NCBI GenBank assembly: GCA_021778415.1
Contig: JAJYCL010000020.1
Span: 1 to 56,221 of the forward strand
Length of the DNA: 56,221 nt
Origin: a bacterium
Lineage (GTDB): Bacteria; Vulcanimicrobiota; Vulcanimicrobiia; Vulcanimicrobiales; Vulcanimicrobiaceae
Reading direction: 5' to 3'
The notes under the pieces: model-generated
The model's input: only the letters and a program-made list of their open reading frames with translations
Databases searched by the model: none
Told to the model about the DNA's origin: nothing
In this document: piece after piece, positions 1 through 7,442 of the stretch
Layout of the letters: each line of letters begins with the position of its first letter
Numbering within the stretch: position 1 is the stretch's first letter
Made by a program: the position numbers and the translations under genes

Positions 1-12
1 ACTTTTCTTCAC

Positions 13-46
13 GTGAATCTCCTTGGGCCAAAGGCCCGGAATTCAC
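13..46. repeat. Imperfect hairpin at left edge
   Basis: GTGAAT at 13-18 pairs with ATTCAC at 41-46, and inside it GGGCC pairs with GGCCC around an AAA loop. It lies just before a second, stronger hairpin. Role unknown; it may belong to a gene outside the window. Confidence 0.45.
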
Positions 47-62
47 AGTTTCAACTTGAGTA

Positions 63-103
63 GTTTTGCCACCTCAGGTCACAGTGACCTGAGGCGGCAA
101 AAC
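63..103. repeat. Near-perfect 20-bp inverted repeat downstream of the diguanylate cyclase gene
   Basis: Arms 63-82 and 84-103 pair along 20 bp with one G-U type mismatch and a single central base. The core is GGTCACAGTGACC and the outer ends are GTTTTGCC and GGCAAAAC. It sits 54 bp beyond the stop of the minus-strand cyclase gene, so it may act as a terminator or mRNA 3' end. No T-run follows the stem on either strand, so a classical intrinsic terminator is not certain. Confidence 0.55.
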
Positions 104-156
104 AGCTCACGTTGCGTCGGTAAGTTACCGTTACCTCGTCGAGGTGCAATGGGGAT

Positions 157-1266
157 TTAGCTGTCAGACGATCGGCGCTTTAAGACGTTGCGCTTAACTT
201 CGTACATTTGCCGATCCGCATGGGCCAACAGTTCGAGTCGGGTCTTTCCGTCTTGCGGATAGAGCGCGATCCCCGCACTCGCGCCCACGCATACCGGAGT
301 CTTAGCCCCGTCCAGCACGAATGGCCGCGAAAAGGCCGCTTCGATTCTCGCAATCAGGCTCGTCGCCTGGGCCGCGGACGCATCGCGCGGCGAGATGACG
401 ACGAACTCATCACCGCCGATGCGCGCCAGCATGTCGTGTTCGTCCAAGCTCGCGCGCATGCGTCGCGTCGCTTCCACGAGTGCTTCGTCGCCGACGTCAT
501 GGCCAAATGCATCGTTGATGGCCTTAAAGTCGTTGAGGTCGAGGTAGACGAGTGCGACCGTGTCGCCAGCCCGTTGCGCCTCGACGAGCGCCGCATCAGT
601 CGATTCGTTGAATCCGTTGCGATTCAGCGCGCCGGTGAGCCCGTCCGTCATCGCCTGTAAACGCAAGCGGATTCGCGCCATTGCCTCAGAGCGAATCGAT
701 CTAATGCGCATGCTTCCGCTTGCGACGCTGATGATCGATGCCCAAAAGACCGCGCCGAGCGCATAGAGGTTCGTCGGGTGGAAAAAGATGCCCAGCCACA
801 TCGAGTACGCAATTTGGAACGTGAACGCCATCGTGTAGGCAAGTACCAAATCTTTGATGCGCAAAAATGCATACTGCGATCCGAAGAGTCCGATGACGAT
901 GGCGGTCAAATACCAGTTCGAATTTCCACTGATGATCAAGATAGCCAGCAACAGCACCAAAAATAGGCTCATATTCGCTAATTGCAGATCGAGCGCGTAG
1001 GCGCGCAGCGGGCGTACCAGCCAGATCAAGAGCACGAGTGCGAGGGAGAACCCACCCGAGATCAGGCGCAGTGAGAGCGCATCGTGAATGTGCCCGGGCA
1101 AAAAATTCGTTACGAGGTGGTAGCCCGGAAACAATACTGCCACGAGACAGCCATATATGATTAGCAGTCCGCGTGCTTCTTGCATGCGCCATTCAAAGTA
1201 GGCGGCGTCGAGGGTATCTGCGCTCAGACGGGATTCCCCATAGGCGCACACCTTTCGAGACGCCAC
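157..1266 (-). CDS. Membrane-bound diguanylate cyclase (GGDEF)
   Basis: Makes the second messenger cyclic di-GMP from two GTP. The N-terminal half (about residues 33-185) is a run of hydrophobic segments, probably five or six membrane helices forming an unassigned sensor. The C-terminal half is a GGDEF domain with LDLNDFKAIND near 242-252 and an intact GGDEF at 284-288. The product-inhibition I-site (RxxD five residues before GGDEF) reads DEHD, so feedback inhibition may be lost. The start used is a GTG at 1266; an ATG at 1185 is an alternative that would trim the first helix only slightly. c-di-GMP commonly controls motility against attachment, which fits a genome with the flagellar island at 29.7-52 kb. 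Confidence 0.9.
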   Translation of the reverse strand: MASRKVCAYGESRLSADTLDAAYFEWRMQEARGLLIIYGCLVAVLFPGYHLVTNFLPGHIHDALSLRLISGGFSLALVLLIWLVRPLRAYALDLQLANMSLFLVLLLAILIISGNSNWYLTAIVIGLFGSQYAFLRIKDLVLAYTMAFTFQIAYSMWLGIFFHPTNLYALGAVFWASIISVASGSMRIRSIRSEAMARIRLRLQAMTDGLTGALNRNGFNESTDAALVEAQRAGDTVALVYLDLNDFKAINDAFGHDVGDEALVEATRRMRASLDEHDMLARIGGDEFVVISPRDASAAQATSLIARIEAAFSRPFVLDGAKTPVCVGASAGIALYPQDGKTRLELLAHADRQMYEVKRNVLKRRSSDS

Positions 1267-1506
1267 CCTAGTGATCCCGGGAAACCGACGCAGAAGGCGC
1301 CCTCATTGGGAAATTGGTCGCAAAGAGTGCATCGTACGAGGCGGCCAATGGAAATAGCATCTTCGGGAAGACGATAATCGGCTCATGTAAAGGCGTTTGT
1401 ACTTTGAGTAAAACAAACAGCGGAAAAGGATGCGGTAGCGCCGATACCGGCCGTTGCATGGCATCGGGGGACGGCCAGGATCTTCTACATTCGAAGGGCA
1501 GTTAAA

Positions 1507-2058
1507 TTGGGGAAAAACAAATCACAACGGGGCGTAGAACCAACGTACGCGTGGGGAATGCCTTTGTACCCGCAAAAGGTAGTGTTACTAGCAATTATTC
1601 TTAGCTTAATTGTGCTTGACATGATCTGGGCGCGACAAAATTTTCCAGGAGGGACGCGTGCATTTTGGGACTTAGGGTCGCCAGCAGCCTGGGTACTGGG
1701 GTTGCTATTAGCATACACTATAGATTTTCGCAGCTGGCGGCCACTAACAATTTTGCTCTTGATAGTCGGAACGGTGATCGGCGTAATAATTAGGCTTTCG
1801 CCGTGCGGTGGCCCCTACGGCCTATGGGGATACATCCTGTTGCCGGCCGTCGTTTTACTTTCTTTTGCGAATACGATTTTGACTGTCGCATGCATAACGC
1901 TCCTTTCGATGATCGCGTCTTTCACAAATCAACTAAAATTGAAAATATCAGTGCTAACTCTTGTAACGGTCGCGTTTTTGTCATTCATCGTGGTGATGTT
2001 TGTGCCCATAATCATCCTTGCAACACATGCTATCGCAATAGAACCTTGTTCGCTTTAG
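1507..2058 (+). CDS. Small multi-pass membrane protein, function unknown
   Basis: I do not recognise a family. The protein has about six hydrophobic segments (roughly residues 22-42, 58-72, 80-98, 103-120, 122-140 and 148-178) and almost no soluble domain. The TTG at 1507 gives 183 residues; the ATG at 1558 gives 166 and begins just before the first helix, so it may be the real start. Codon use is clearly AT-richer than in the genes on both sides, suggesting acquisition by transfer. It is followed by a decayed decarboxylase fragment and another orphan gene. Confidence 0.55.
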   Translation: MGKNKSQRGVEPTYAWGMPLYPQKVVLLAIILSLIVLDMIWARQNFPGGTRAFWDLGSPAAWVLGLLLAYTIDFRSWRPLTILLLIVGTVIGVIIRLSPCGGPYGLWGYILLPAVVLLSFANTILTVACITLLSMIASFTNQLKLKISVLTLVTVAFLSFIVVMFVPIIILATHAIAIEPCSL

Positions 2059-2379
2059 CGTCCCATCTACTGGGATACGACTATCGCGCCTTCGTGATGC
2101 GCATGGGAAAGTAGGAGCCAAACATGGCCCATAAATGACACTACTTCGGAGTTTCCTTTGCGTAGGCTCTGCCATGCTAAGCGAATATTGAAGCAGCGCG
2201 CGAAGGCCGCGCCTACCGAGAGAACGGATGCGGTTAATAACAAAGAAGCTACCGAAAACGAAATTTGAGCGTTGACGAATAGAAGCTTGATGCAAATAAT
2301 ATCGACGCAAATGAGGCTAAGAAGAGACGTACTCGGCAAAAAGGCCGAGGTCAACACGAGTAACGTAGAAAGCTAAGAA
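2059..2379. other. Gene-free stretch holding a decayed gene fragment
   Basis: This 320-bp gap between two orphan genes has no convincing reading frame on either strand. Its only recognisable content is a 90-bp relic of the histidine decarboxylase gene, listed separately. The rest is AT-rich and carries stop codons in all frames I checked. Confidence 0.5.
2143..2232 (-). pseudogene. Relic of a histidine decarboxylase gene (30 codons)
   Basis: Positions 2143-2232 align without gaps to 3508-3597 inside the intact decarboxylase gene 1.37 kb away, with 75 of 90 bases identical by my hand count. Read on the minus strand it encodes RIRSLGRRGLRALLQYSLSM..., matching residues 288-317 of the intact enzyme. 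The flanks soon lose similarity and no start or catalytic region is present, so it cannot make an enzyme. It is either the remnant of a tandem duplication or of a second, diverged decarboxylase gene removed from this AT-rich pocket. Confidence 0.75.
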
Positions 2380-2817
2380 ATGCGAGAAAACAAAAAGGGA
2401 TCCGGAGTGCGTGCATTTTTTTTCATCTCAGCGCCAGCTGAAGATGAGGATTTTCGTTTATTTGTTTCCTCACTTACTATCCAACATTCTGAAATACGTG
2501 AGCATCGCCAATTAGTGGATCCAAATATCGTCCCGTCAGCATGGACTGCGATGGTCTCGCTCCGTGTTCACAGCTCGCTTCAAGCAAGCGCTGAGTTAAC
2601 TGATCATATTGACGACATACTTGGCTCGCTCGCGAATGTTTTAAACAATGAAGAGCTGCGAGGAACAGTTGCCAAATATTGCGGGCAATTATCATGCTAC
2701 ATTGCCTATAAATCGATTGTCCCGGCGATTTACTTGTCGGAAGGACAGGTCGCTTCACTAGCACTCTTAAATTGTAGTTTTGAAGTAGATGTCAATCCTT
2801 GGGAAATTGATGCATAG
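2380..2817 (+). CDS. Small DUF4279-like protein
   Basis: A 145-residue soluble protein. The C-terminal part (AIYLSEGQVASLALLNCSFEVDVNP, about residues 114-141) resembles the ending of DUF4279 proteins, in which a strand and a helix precede an acidic end. That family is of unknown function and often stands alone near mobile or polymorphic-toxin loci, where an immunity role has been proposed. The N-terminal region (FFFISAPAEDEDFRLFVSSL) is compatible with the family's first strand, but I cannot confirm the match. Base composition is AT-richer than the surrounding genome, like the gene at 1507. Confidence 0.5.
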   Translation: MRENKKGSGVRAFFFISAPAEDEDFRLFVSSLTIQHSEIREHRQLVDPNIVPSAWTAMVSLRVHSSLQASAELTDHIDDILGSLANVLNNEELRGTVAKYCGQLSCYIAYKSIVPAIYLSEGQVASLALLNCSFEVDVNPWEIDA

Positions 2818-2905
2818 GGCAATTTTAAGTTGCGAATAGGTCTGGCGACGCATTGACCAGCATAGAAAGCCTATACGCTTGAATGGCATCGGTTCGGGCG
2901 TACGA

Positions 2906-3319
2906 TCAGTCGATCAGAACGCGCCCCGGCGCAATGAGATCGCGGCCGAGGACTTCGGCCACACGAGTGTTATCGTTGGTACTGATGGCGACAATCGCAG
3001 AGCCCTCTTTGCGCTGAATCATACTCAGTGCGCGCACATCGATATTCGCATTTGCAAGGCGGCGCGAGAGCAAGGCGAGCGATCCCGGGAAATCTTCGAT
3101 TCTTGCGAGCAAAACATCGTCCGTAACCGTTGTGTAGCCGGCTTCGGTCAGCAATTCGAGCGCCGGGTCCAACTGATCGACGGCGAGATGCACGATGCCT
3201 TCATCGGAATAGCCTTCGGCGACGACATCGCGCACGTTGATGTCATTGCTTGCAAGCAGCGTCATCACGTCGGCGAGAAGCCCTGGGCGGTTCTTGGCGA
3301 TGATCGTTAGGCGTTGCAT
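2906..3319 (-). CDS. Double ACT-domain protein, probable amino-acid sensor
   Basis: The 137-residue protein is two ACT domains in tandem (about 1-68 and 70-137). Each starts with the usual strand-helix pattern; RPGLLADVMTLLASNDINV and FPGSLALLSRRLANANIDV are the two ligand-side helices. ACT domains bind amino acids and tune enzymes. The gene is the last of a seven-gene minus-strand run and overlaps the decarboxylase gene by 13 bp, so the two are probably translationally coupled. I infer that it senses histidine or another amino acid and regulates the decarboxylase, perhaps by direct contact. No DNA-binding domain is present. Confidence 0.8.
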   Translation of the reverse strand: MQRLTIIAKNRPGLLADVMTLLASNDINVRDVVAEGYSDEGIVHLAVDQLDPALELLTEAGYTTVTDDVLLARIEDFPGSLALLSRRLANANIDVRALSMIQRKEGSAIVAISTNDNTRVAEVLGRDLIAPGRVLID

Positions 3320-4458
3320 GGTATAGAACTCTCCTTGGCAATATCGGCAACGAAATTGTCGATCTGTTCGCGAGTGACATTCGGCATGACAATGACATGT
3401 GCGATCTCATCGTTCGTGGCGAGTTGCCAGCGTTGCTTGACACGCTCCGAAGGCCGAGGAAAAACGACGGTCAAGGCGTTGGGGTTTCGCCACGCTTTGA
3501 TGCCGATACTTTGGAGCTGCCGCTGCGTATACTCTGCCAGGCTCAGCGAATACTGAAGTCGCGCGCGAAGGCCGCGCTTGCCAAGAGAACGGATGCGATA
3601 CCACAAGAGCAACGGCGTGAATCCACTGCGCGAACCGGAGATCGTCGTATCCAGGCTTCCGATATAATCGATGGCGCGGGCAACGCGCGAAACGTGTGCC
3701 TTGCGCGCGAGTGCGATGCCGCAGGGAATCGGAGCGCCGATAAATTTATGTCCGCTAATCGAGATGCTGTCGGCACCATCGGCGAAATCGTAATTTGGCT
3801 TGGGATCCAGAAACGCCGCATAGCCGCCGCACAGCGCTGCATCGGCATGGATATAGCGATTGCGAATGGCCAAATGATCTAAGATAGCGTTGATCTTCGC
3901 AAGATCGTCACGCGCTTCGGTCATCGTCGTTCCGATGTTGGCAAAAATAATCGGCGGGACATCCCGATGGATGGAGATCGCTTCACGAAGGTCGTCATAA
4001 TCGATCTCGCCATTGGCCTGCGAGCGAATCATTACGTGTCGCATGCCGAGCACATGGAGATTTTTACTGACGCTATAATGCGAATCCTCAGAGAAATACA
4101 CCATGCCTTTCGGCAACAATTCGCGTGCAAGGTAGAGGCCGTAGAGGTTGCCTTCCGTGCCACCGTTGGTCACATAGCCCCACCAATCGCCTTTCGGCGC
4201 GTTCGTTAAATCCGCAAAAAACGAAACGACTTCGCGCTCGATTTCGCGCGTGTCCACGCGATAGGTGCTTTTGCTAAATGGATCGCCGATATTATTGAGC
4301 GGAAGCGTCAGAAACGAAGCGAGATCGACGTACGAGAAATCTTTGGCACCGGGGTAGCCGATGGAATCGGCGTTGGCGAGGCAAAGCTGTTCGTAGAGCG
4401 CATCGAGTCGCGCCATATCGCGATCCGAAAGCGTCGCCTCGCTAAAGCACGTTGACAT
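3307..4458 (-). CDS. hdc: PLP-dependent histidine decarboxylase
   Basis: Converts L-histidine to histamine and CO2. The 383-residue sequence follows the bacterial PLP-type histidine decarboxylases over its full length: SIGYPGAKDFSYVDLASFL near 32-50, WGYVTNGGTEGN near 93-104, the PLP-stacking His in SHYSV (127), IFANIGTTM near 171-179, HADAALCGG near 204-212, and the PLP lysine in SGHKFIGAPIPCG (Lys238). These features distinguish it from the glutamate and aromatic decarboxylase branches. The ATG lies directly after the bioB stop codon (TAG then ATG), and the 3' end overlaps the ACT gene. A decayed copy of residues 288-317 is found at 2143-2232. The substrate assignment is by family resemblance. 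Confidence 0.85.
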   Translation of the reverse strand: MSTCFSEATLSDRDMARLDALYEQLCLANADSIGYPGAKDFSYVDLASFLTLPLNNIGDPFSKSTYRVDTREIEREVVSFFADLTNAPKGDWWGYVTNGGTEGNLYGLYLARELLPKGMVYFSEDSHYSVSKNLHVLGMRHVMIRSQANGEIDYDDLREAISIHRDVPPIIFANIGTTMTEARDDLAKINAILDHLAIRNRYIHADAALCGGYAAFLDPKPNYDFADGADSISISGHKFIGAPIPCGIALARKAHVSRVARAIDYIGSLDTTISGSRSGFTPLLLWYRIRSLGKRGLRARLQYSLSLAEYTQRQLQSIGIKAWRNPNALTVVFPRPSERVKQRWQLATNDEIAHVIVMPNVTREQIDNFVADIAKESSIPCNA

Positions 4459-5439
4459 CTAAAACTGGTATCCTAGGCGTTTAAGCATGGCAAAATCTTC
4501 ACCATCGTTGCGTCCGGGGGTCGTGAGATAATCGCCGAGCACTAAACCGTTGGCACCGCTACGCATGCCGATCTCTTGCCAATCGCGAAGGACGGTTTCG
4601 CGTCCTCCCGCGAAACGGATACATGCACGGGGCAACGCCAATCGCGCCCAGGCGACGAATTGTAGGGCTTCCATCGGCGCAAGTAATTCCCGTGCGCTCA
4701 TAGGCGTCCCTGGCCTTGGATCGAGAAAATTGATCGGTACTTCCTGCGGCTCGAGCGCCGCTAAATCCATCAAAAAATCGATCCGGTCGTCTTTACTTTC
4801 GCCCATGCCGATGATTCCGCCGCAACAAAGATCAAGTCCATGAGCAACGATGCGTTTACAGGTCGCTATACGATCATCAAAACTATGTGTCGAGCAAATG
4901 CGTGGGAAAAACCTCCGAGCTGTCTCGATGTTATGATTGATCCGCGTAACGCCGGCTTCCGCCAATTGCGCCACATCGGAATCGCGGAGCAAGCCGAAGG
5001 ATCCCGCAACGGTGAGCGGCAATTCCGCTTTGATCGCGCGCACCGCATCGCAAAGTTGGCGTAAGACGCTGGCCGATGGTGAGCGCATGGCAATGACGAT
5101 GCAAAACTCCGTTCCTCCGCGCGCATGAGCCGCTCGCGCTGCCGTCAGAAATTCTTCCACGCTCGCTAGCGGTGTCGCTTCGATCGTGGTTTCAAATTGC
5201 GCGCTTTGCGAACAGAATTGGCAATTTTCCGGGCAGGCACCACGCTTGGCGTTAAAAAGAATCTCCAGCGAGACATGGTCGCCGCAATACTTGGCCCGCA
5301 CGTCGTCGGCCAACGCCAGAAGTTCGAGCGTTGCCTCTTCGGGCAGGCGCGCGATGGCAGTAAGCAGTTCCCGATCGGCGGGAAGTCCATCGTCGATGAG
5401 CCGTTTGCGTGCTGTCGCAATGGGAGAAATGGCTAGCAT
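4459..5439 (-). CDS. bioB: Biotin synthase (radical SAM), atypical auxiliary-cluster residues
   Basis: Inserts sulfur into dethiobiotin, the last step of biotin synthesis. Start: ATG at 5439 with GGAGG upstream, giving 326 residues; it overlaps the end of thiO by 7 bp. The radical-SAM motif is Cys69-x3-Cys73-x2-Cys76 (CPENCQFC). Typical BioB segments follow: NHNIETARRFFP (168-179), CCGGIIGMGE (205-214) and FAGGRE near the C terminus. Aligned by eye to the E. coli enzyme, Cys97 and Cys188 are kept (Cys113, Cys205), but the Cys128 position is Ala145. Extra cysteines occur at 182 (RICSTH) and 206. The sulfur-donor cluster may therefore differ from the usual [2Fe-2S]. Confidence 0.9.
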   Translation of the reverse strand: MLAISPIATARKRLIDDGLPADRELLTAIARLPEEATLELLALADDVRAKYCGDHVSLEILFNAKRGACPENCQFCSQSAQFETTIEATPLASVEEFLTAARAAHARGGTEFCIVIAMRSPSASVLRQLCDAVRAIKAELPLTVAGSFGLLRDSDVAQLAEAGVTRINHNIETARRFFPRICSTHSFDDRIATCKRIVAHGLDLCCGGIIGMGESKDDRIDFLMDLAALEPQEVPINFLDPRPGTPMSARELLAPMEALQFVAWARLALPRACIRFAGGRETVLRDWQEIGMRSGANGLVLGDYLTTPGRNDGEDFAMLKRLGYQF

Positions 5440-6566
5440 ACAACCTCCGATGCATGATGCAGGCTTTGCCGTTCCAATGCGAACGGCGTGAGTTCGGAAT
5501 AGTCGTTTGTGACGACCGCTTTTGCCATGAGTGATGCCGTGATCGGAGCGAGCAGTATGCCGTGTCGATAATGCCCCGTCGCAAGAAGATAGCCGTCCAG
5601 CGGCGTCTTTCCGAGGATCGGCCATCCATCGGGCGTCGCCGGTCGTAGACCGGCCCATGCTCGAAAGCACGATGATTCGTGCAACGTCGGAAATGCGCGT
5701 CGCGCGGCGTCAAGCAAGCCGAGTGTCCCCTCCTTGGTGTTGCGAACATCAAAGCCGACGTTTTCGCTCGTCGCGCCGATATCGATATTGCCGTCTCCGC
5801 GAGGAACAGCGTAGATGCCCTGCGACCACGTTACGCGCCGGAGATTCGTTTCGTCGCAGGTGCGCAGACTGATGAGTTGCCCACGCACCGGCGAAACGGG
5901 AATTGCGCAAGAAGTGGGAACGCCGATTGCATTGTTCGCCCATGCGCCCATTGCGTTTATCACGGTCGTGCCCGCATGCAACGCACCGCCGATACGAACG
6001 CCGATAACCCGTTCGTCGTCGTGAACGATTTCCGGGCTGGCGACATGTTCGTAGAGAGCGACATCGTTCGCAGCACAGGCGGCGTGCAGCGCGTGGCCCA
6101 GCTCTCGATTTGCAACGCACCCACCGGCGCGGGTAAGAAGCCCTCCGAGGGCATCGTGGGCAACGAGCGGTTCTTCGTCGGCGAGGTCGTTCATGTGGAG
6201 CATGTGTGCATCGATACCGGCATCTTGTAATGCCGTTGCGCGTCGTTCGAATTCGGCCATGCGCTCCGCCGTATGGGCGATCTCAAGAACGCCGGAGAGT
6301 CGCAGCGTTACGTTCCCATAGCGTTGCAATCGCGATACGTATGAAGGATACATCGCAAAAGAATCCGTGCAGAGTTGCTGGAGCGCGTTCGGCTCGTGAA
6401 CTTCCGTCCACGGAACAAGCATCCCGCCTGCTGCCGATGATGCACCGCTAAACGCCAAGCCGATGTCGAACACGGAGACGCGAAGGTTCTGTTGTGCGAG
6501 TTCAAAAGCAAGGCTGAGTCCAATGACACCAGCGCCTAAAACGATGACGTCCGAATGTGTGTCCAT
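5433..6566 (-). CDS. thiO: Glycine oxidase ThiO-like FAD-dependent amine oxidase
   Basis: Oxidises glycine to iminoacetate for the thiazole half of thiamine; the fold is that of D-amino-acid oxidases. From the ATG at 6566 the N terminus is a dinucleotide-binding motif (VIVLGAGVIGLSLAFEL). The C terminus carries the family hallmark GHYRHGILLAPITASLMA, and GLRPATPDGWPILGKTP precedes it. An ATG at 6584 is an alternative start that would overlap the desaturase gene. No other thiazole genes (thiG, thiS) adjoin it, so a related primary-amine substrate cannot be excluded. Its 3' end overlaps bioB. Confidence 0.8.
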   Translation of the reverse strand: MDTHSDVIVLGAGVIGLSLAFELAQQNLRVSVFDIGLAFSGASSAAGGMLVPWTEVHEPNALQQLCTDSFAMYPSYVSRLQRYGNVTLRLSGVLEIAHTAERMAEFERRATALQDAGIDAHMLHMNDLADEEPLVAHDALGGLLTRAGGCVANRELGHALHAACAANDVALYEHVASPEIVHDDERVIGVRIGGALHAGTTVINAMGAWANNAIGVPTSCAIPVSPVRGQLISLRTCDETNLRRVTWSQGIYAVPRGDGNIDIGATSENVGFDVRNTKEGTLGLLDAARRAFPTLHESSCFRAWAGLRPATPDGWPILGKTPLDGYLLATGHYRHGILLAPITASLMAKAVVTNDYSELTPFALERQSLHHASEVVC

Positions 6567-6570
6567 CGCA

Positions 6571-7413
6571 TCAAACGATACCATCGCGCCAACGTCCGGT
6601 GAGGAAGAAGCCAAGAAGACTGCGATAGAATGCGATATAGGTCGGCTCGTTCGGCCACAGGCCTGAGCGCGATTCGGCGTAGGCATCCGGGAGCAGATGG
6701 ATGGGAAGGCTCGGCCTGGCGTGATGCATCGCATGAAAATTGTTGTAGAGGACAAACCAACTCATCATCTTCGATGCGCGCACAATGCGAGAGTTGAGAA
6801 ATGGATCGCGGGCGGTCGTACGCCGGCCAAAATGTTCGGGAAGTTCGATCAATGTATGGGTGATACACGCAATCGGCAGCGGCAATAGCCACAGCGTCGC
6901 AATATACGGGTGTCGCGTAATTGCCGACACAACCGCAAGCAAAACCACAAACGCACCACTCGCCAAATACCCCTCCGACAAGCTCAAGGCGCCAATTTTT
7001 TTGCCGCCAGCTTCACATCTTGTCAGGTTGTGAGTGTTACATCCTGTCACGCTGAGCTTGTCGAAGCGCGTGATTGCTCGTATCGATCTCCACAAATGAC
7101 GCAGCATAAACAGATGGATGAACAACTCGAAGAAGCTGTTGAGGCGCCCATACTCGTACGCAAAGCCTTCGTCGCGAACGTCGCGATGGTGTTGCGCATG
7201 CTCGCGTCGCCAAAGAGAAAACGATACGAGCATCGGTGCGCCCAGCAGAGCCCCAACGGTGCGATTCGCTCGGCCTCCCAGGAGCAATCCGCCGTGCAGC
7301 GCGGCGTGCATGAATTCGAGGTTCCGTGCGTAGAGGATGCCCAACAGCACAACGCCGACGATCATGATCGTCGGCGTTGAAGAACAGGCGAGTGTCGCTG
7401 CCGCAAGCAGCAT
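6571..7413 (-). CDS. Membrane fatty acid desaturase-type protein with an in-frame repeat insertion
   Basis: A di-iron membrane desaturase/hydroxylase. The three histidine clusters are visible: HAALH (about 37-41), HAQHH (about 72-76) and NNFHAMHHARPSLP near the C terminus, among several hydrophobic segments. The substrate (fatty acyl chain or carotenoid) cannot be told. Between the second and third clusters the protein reads FDKLSVTG...EGYLASG (about residues 116-147). That DNA is a palindromic repeat (6974-7067) which stays open in frame, so about 31 residues look inserted. The gene ends five bases before the thiO start. Confidence 0.8.
   Translation of the reverse strand: MLLAAATLACSSTPTIMIVGVVLLGILYARNLEFMHAALHGGLLLGGRANRTVGALLGAPMLVSFSLWRREHAQHHRDVRDEGFAYEYGRLNSFFELFIHLFMLRHLWRSIRAITRFDKLSVTGCNTHNLTRCEAGGKKIGALSLSEGYLASGAFVVLLAVVSAITRHPYIATLWLLPLPIACITHTLIELPEHFGRRTTARDPFLNSRIVRASKMMSWFVLYNNFHAMHHARPSLPIHLLPDAYAESRSGLWPNEPTYIAFYRSLLGFFLTGRWRDGIV
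6974..7067. repeat. Palindromic repeat element inside the desaturase gene
   Basis: CTCCGACAAGCTCAAGGCG at the left end is the inverted mate of CACGCTGAGCTTGTCGAAG at the right end, about 60 bp apart. The right end (GTCACGCTGAG...TCGAAG) has the same ends as the intergenic elements at 17.1-17.6 kb and 31.0-31.5 kb, without their hairpin core. It keeps the host reading frame open. Confidence 0.65.
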
Positions 7414-7442
7414 CGCGGCTTGCTGGAGAAGAAGTCGACGAA

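Noticed and set aside
1409-1447. TAAA followed by GCCGATAC, similar to the flagellar promoter motif
   Set aside because: The two boxes are 27 bp apart instead of 15-16, and no motility gene follows.
1268-1506. Two overlapping frames of 63 codons on opposite strands
   Set aside because: Neither has a family pattern or a convincing ribosome site. The stretch looks like an ordinary intergenic region.
1267-1506. c-di-GMP riboswitch near the diguanylate cyclase
   Set aside because: I looked for the conserved GEMM core on both strands and could not assemble its paired elements.
5440-5670. Longer BioB beginning at 5670
   Set aside because: The extra 77 residues lie within thiO and match no BioB; the ATG at 5439 has a GGAGG ribosome site.
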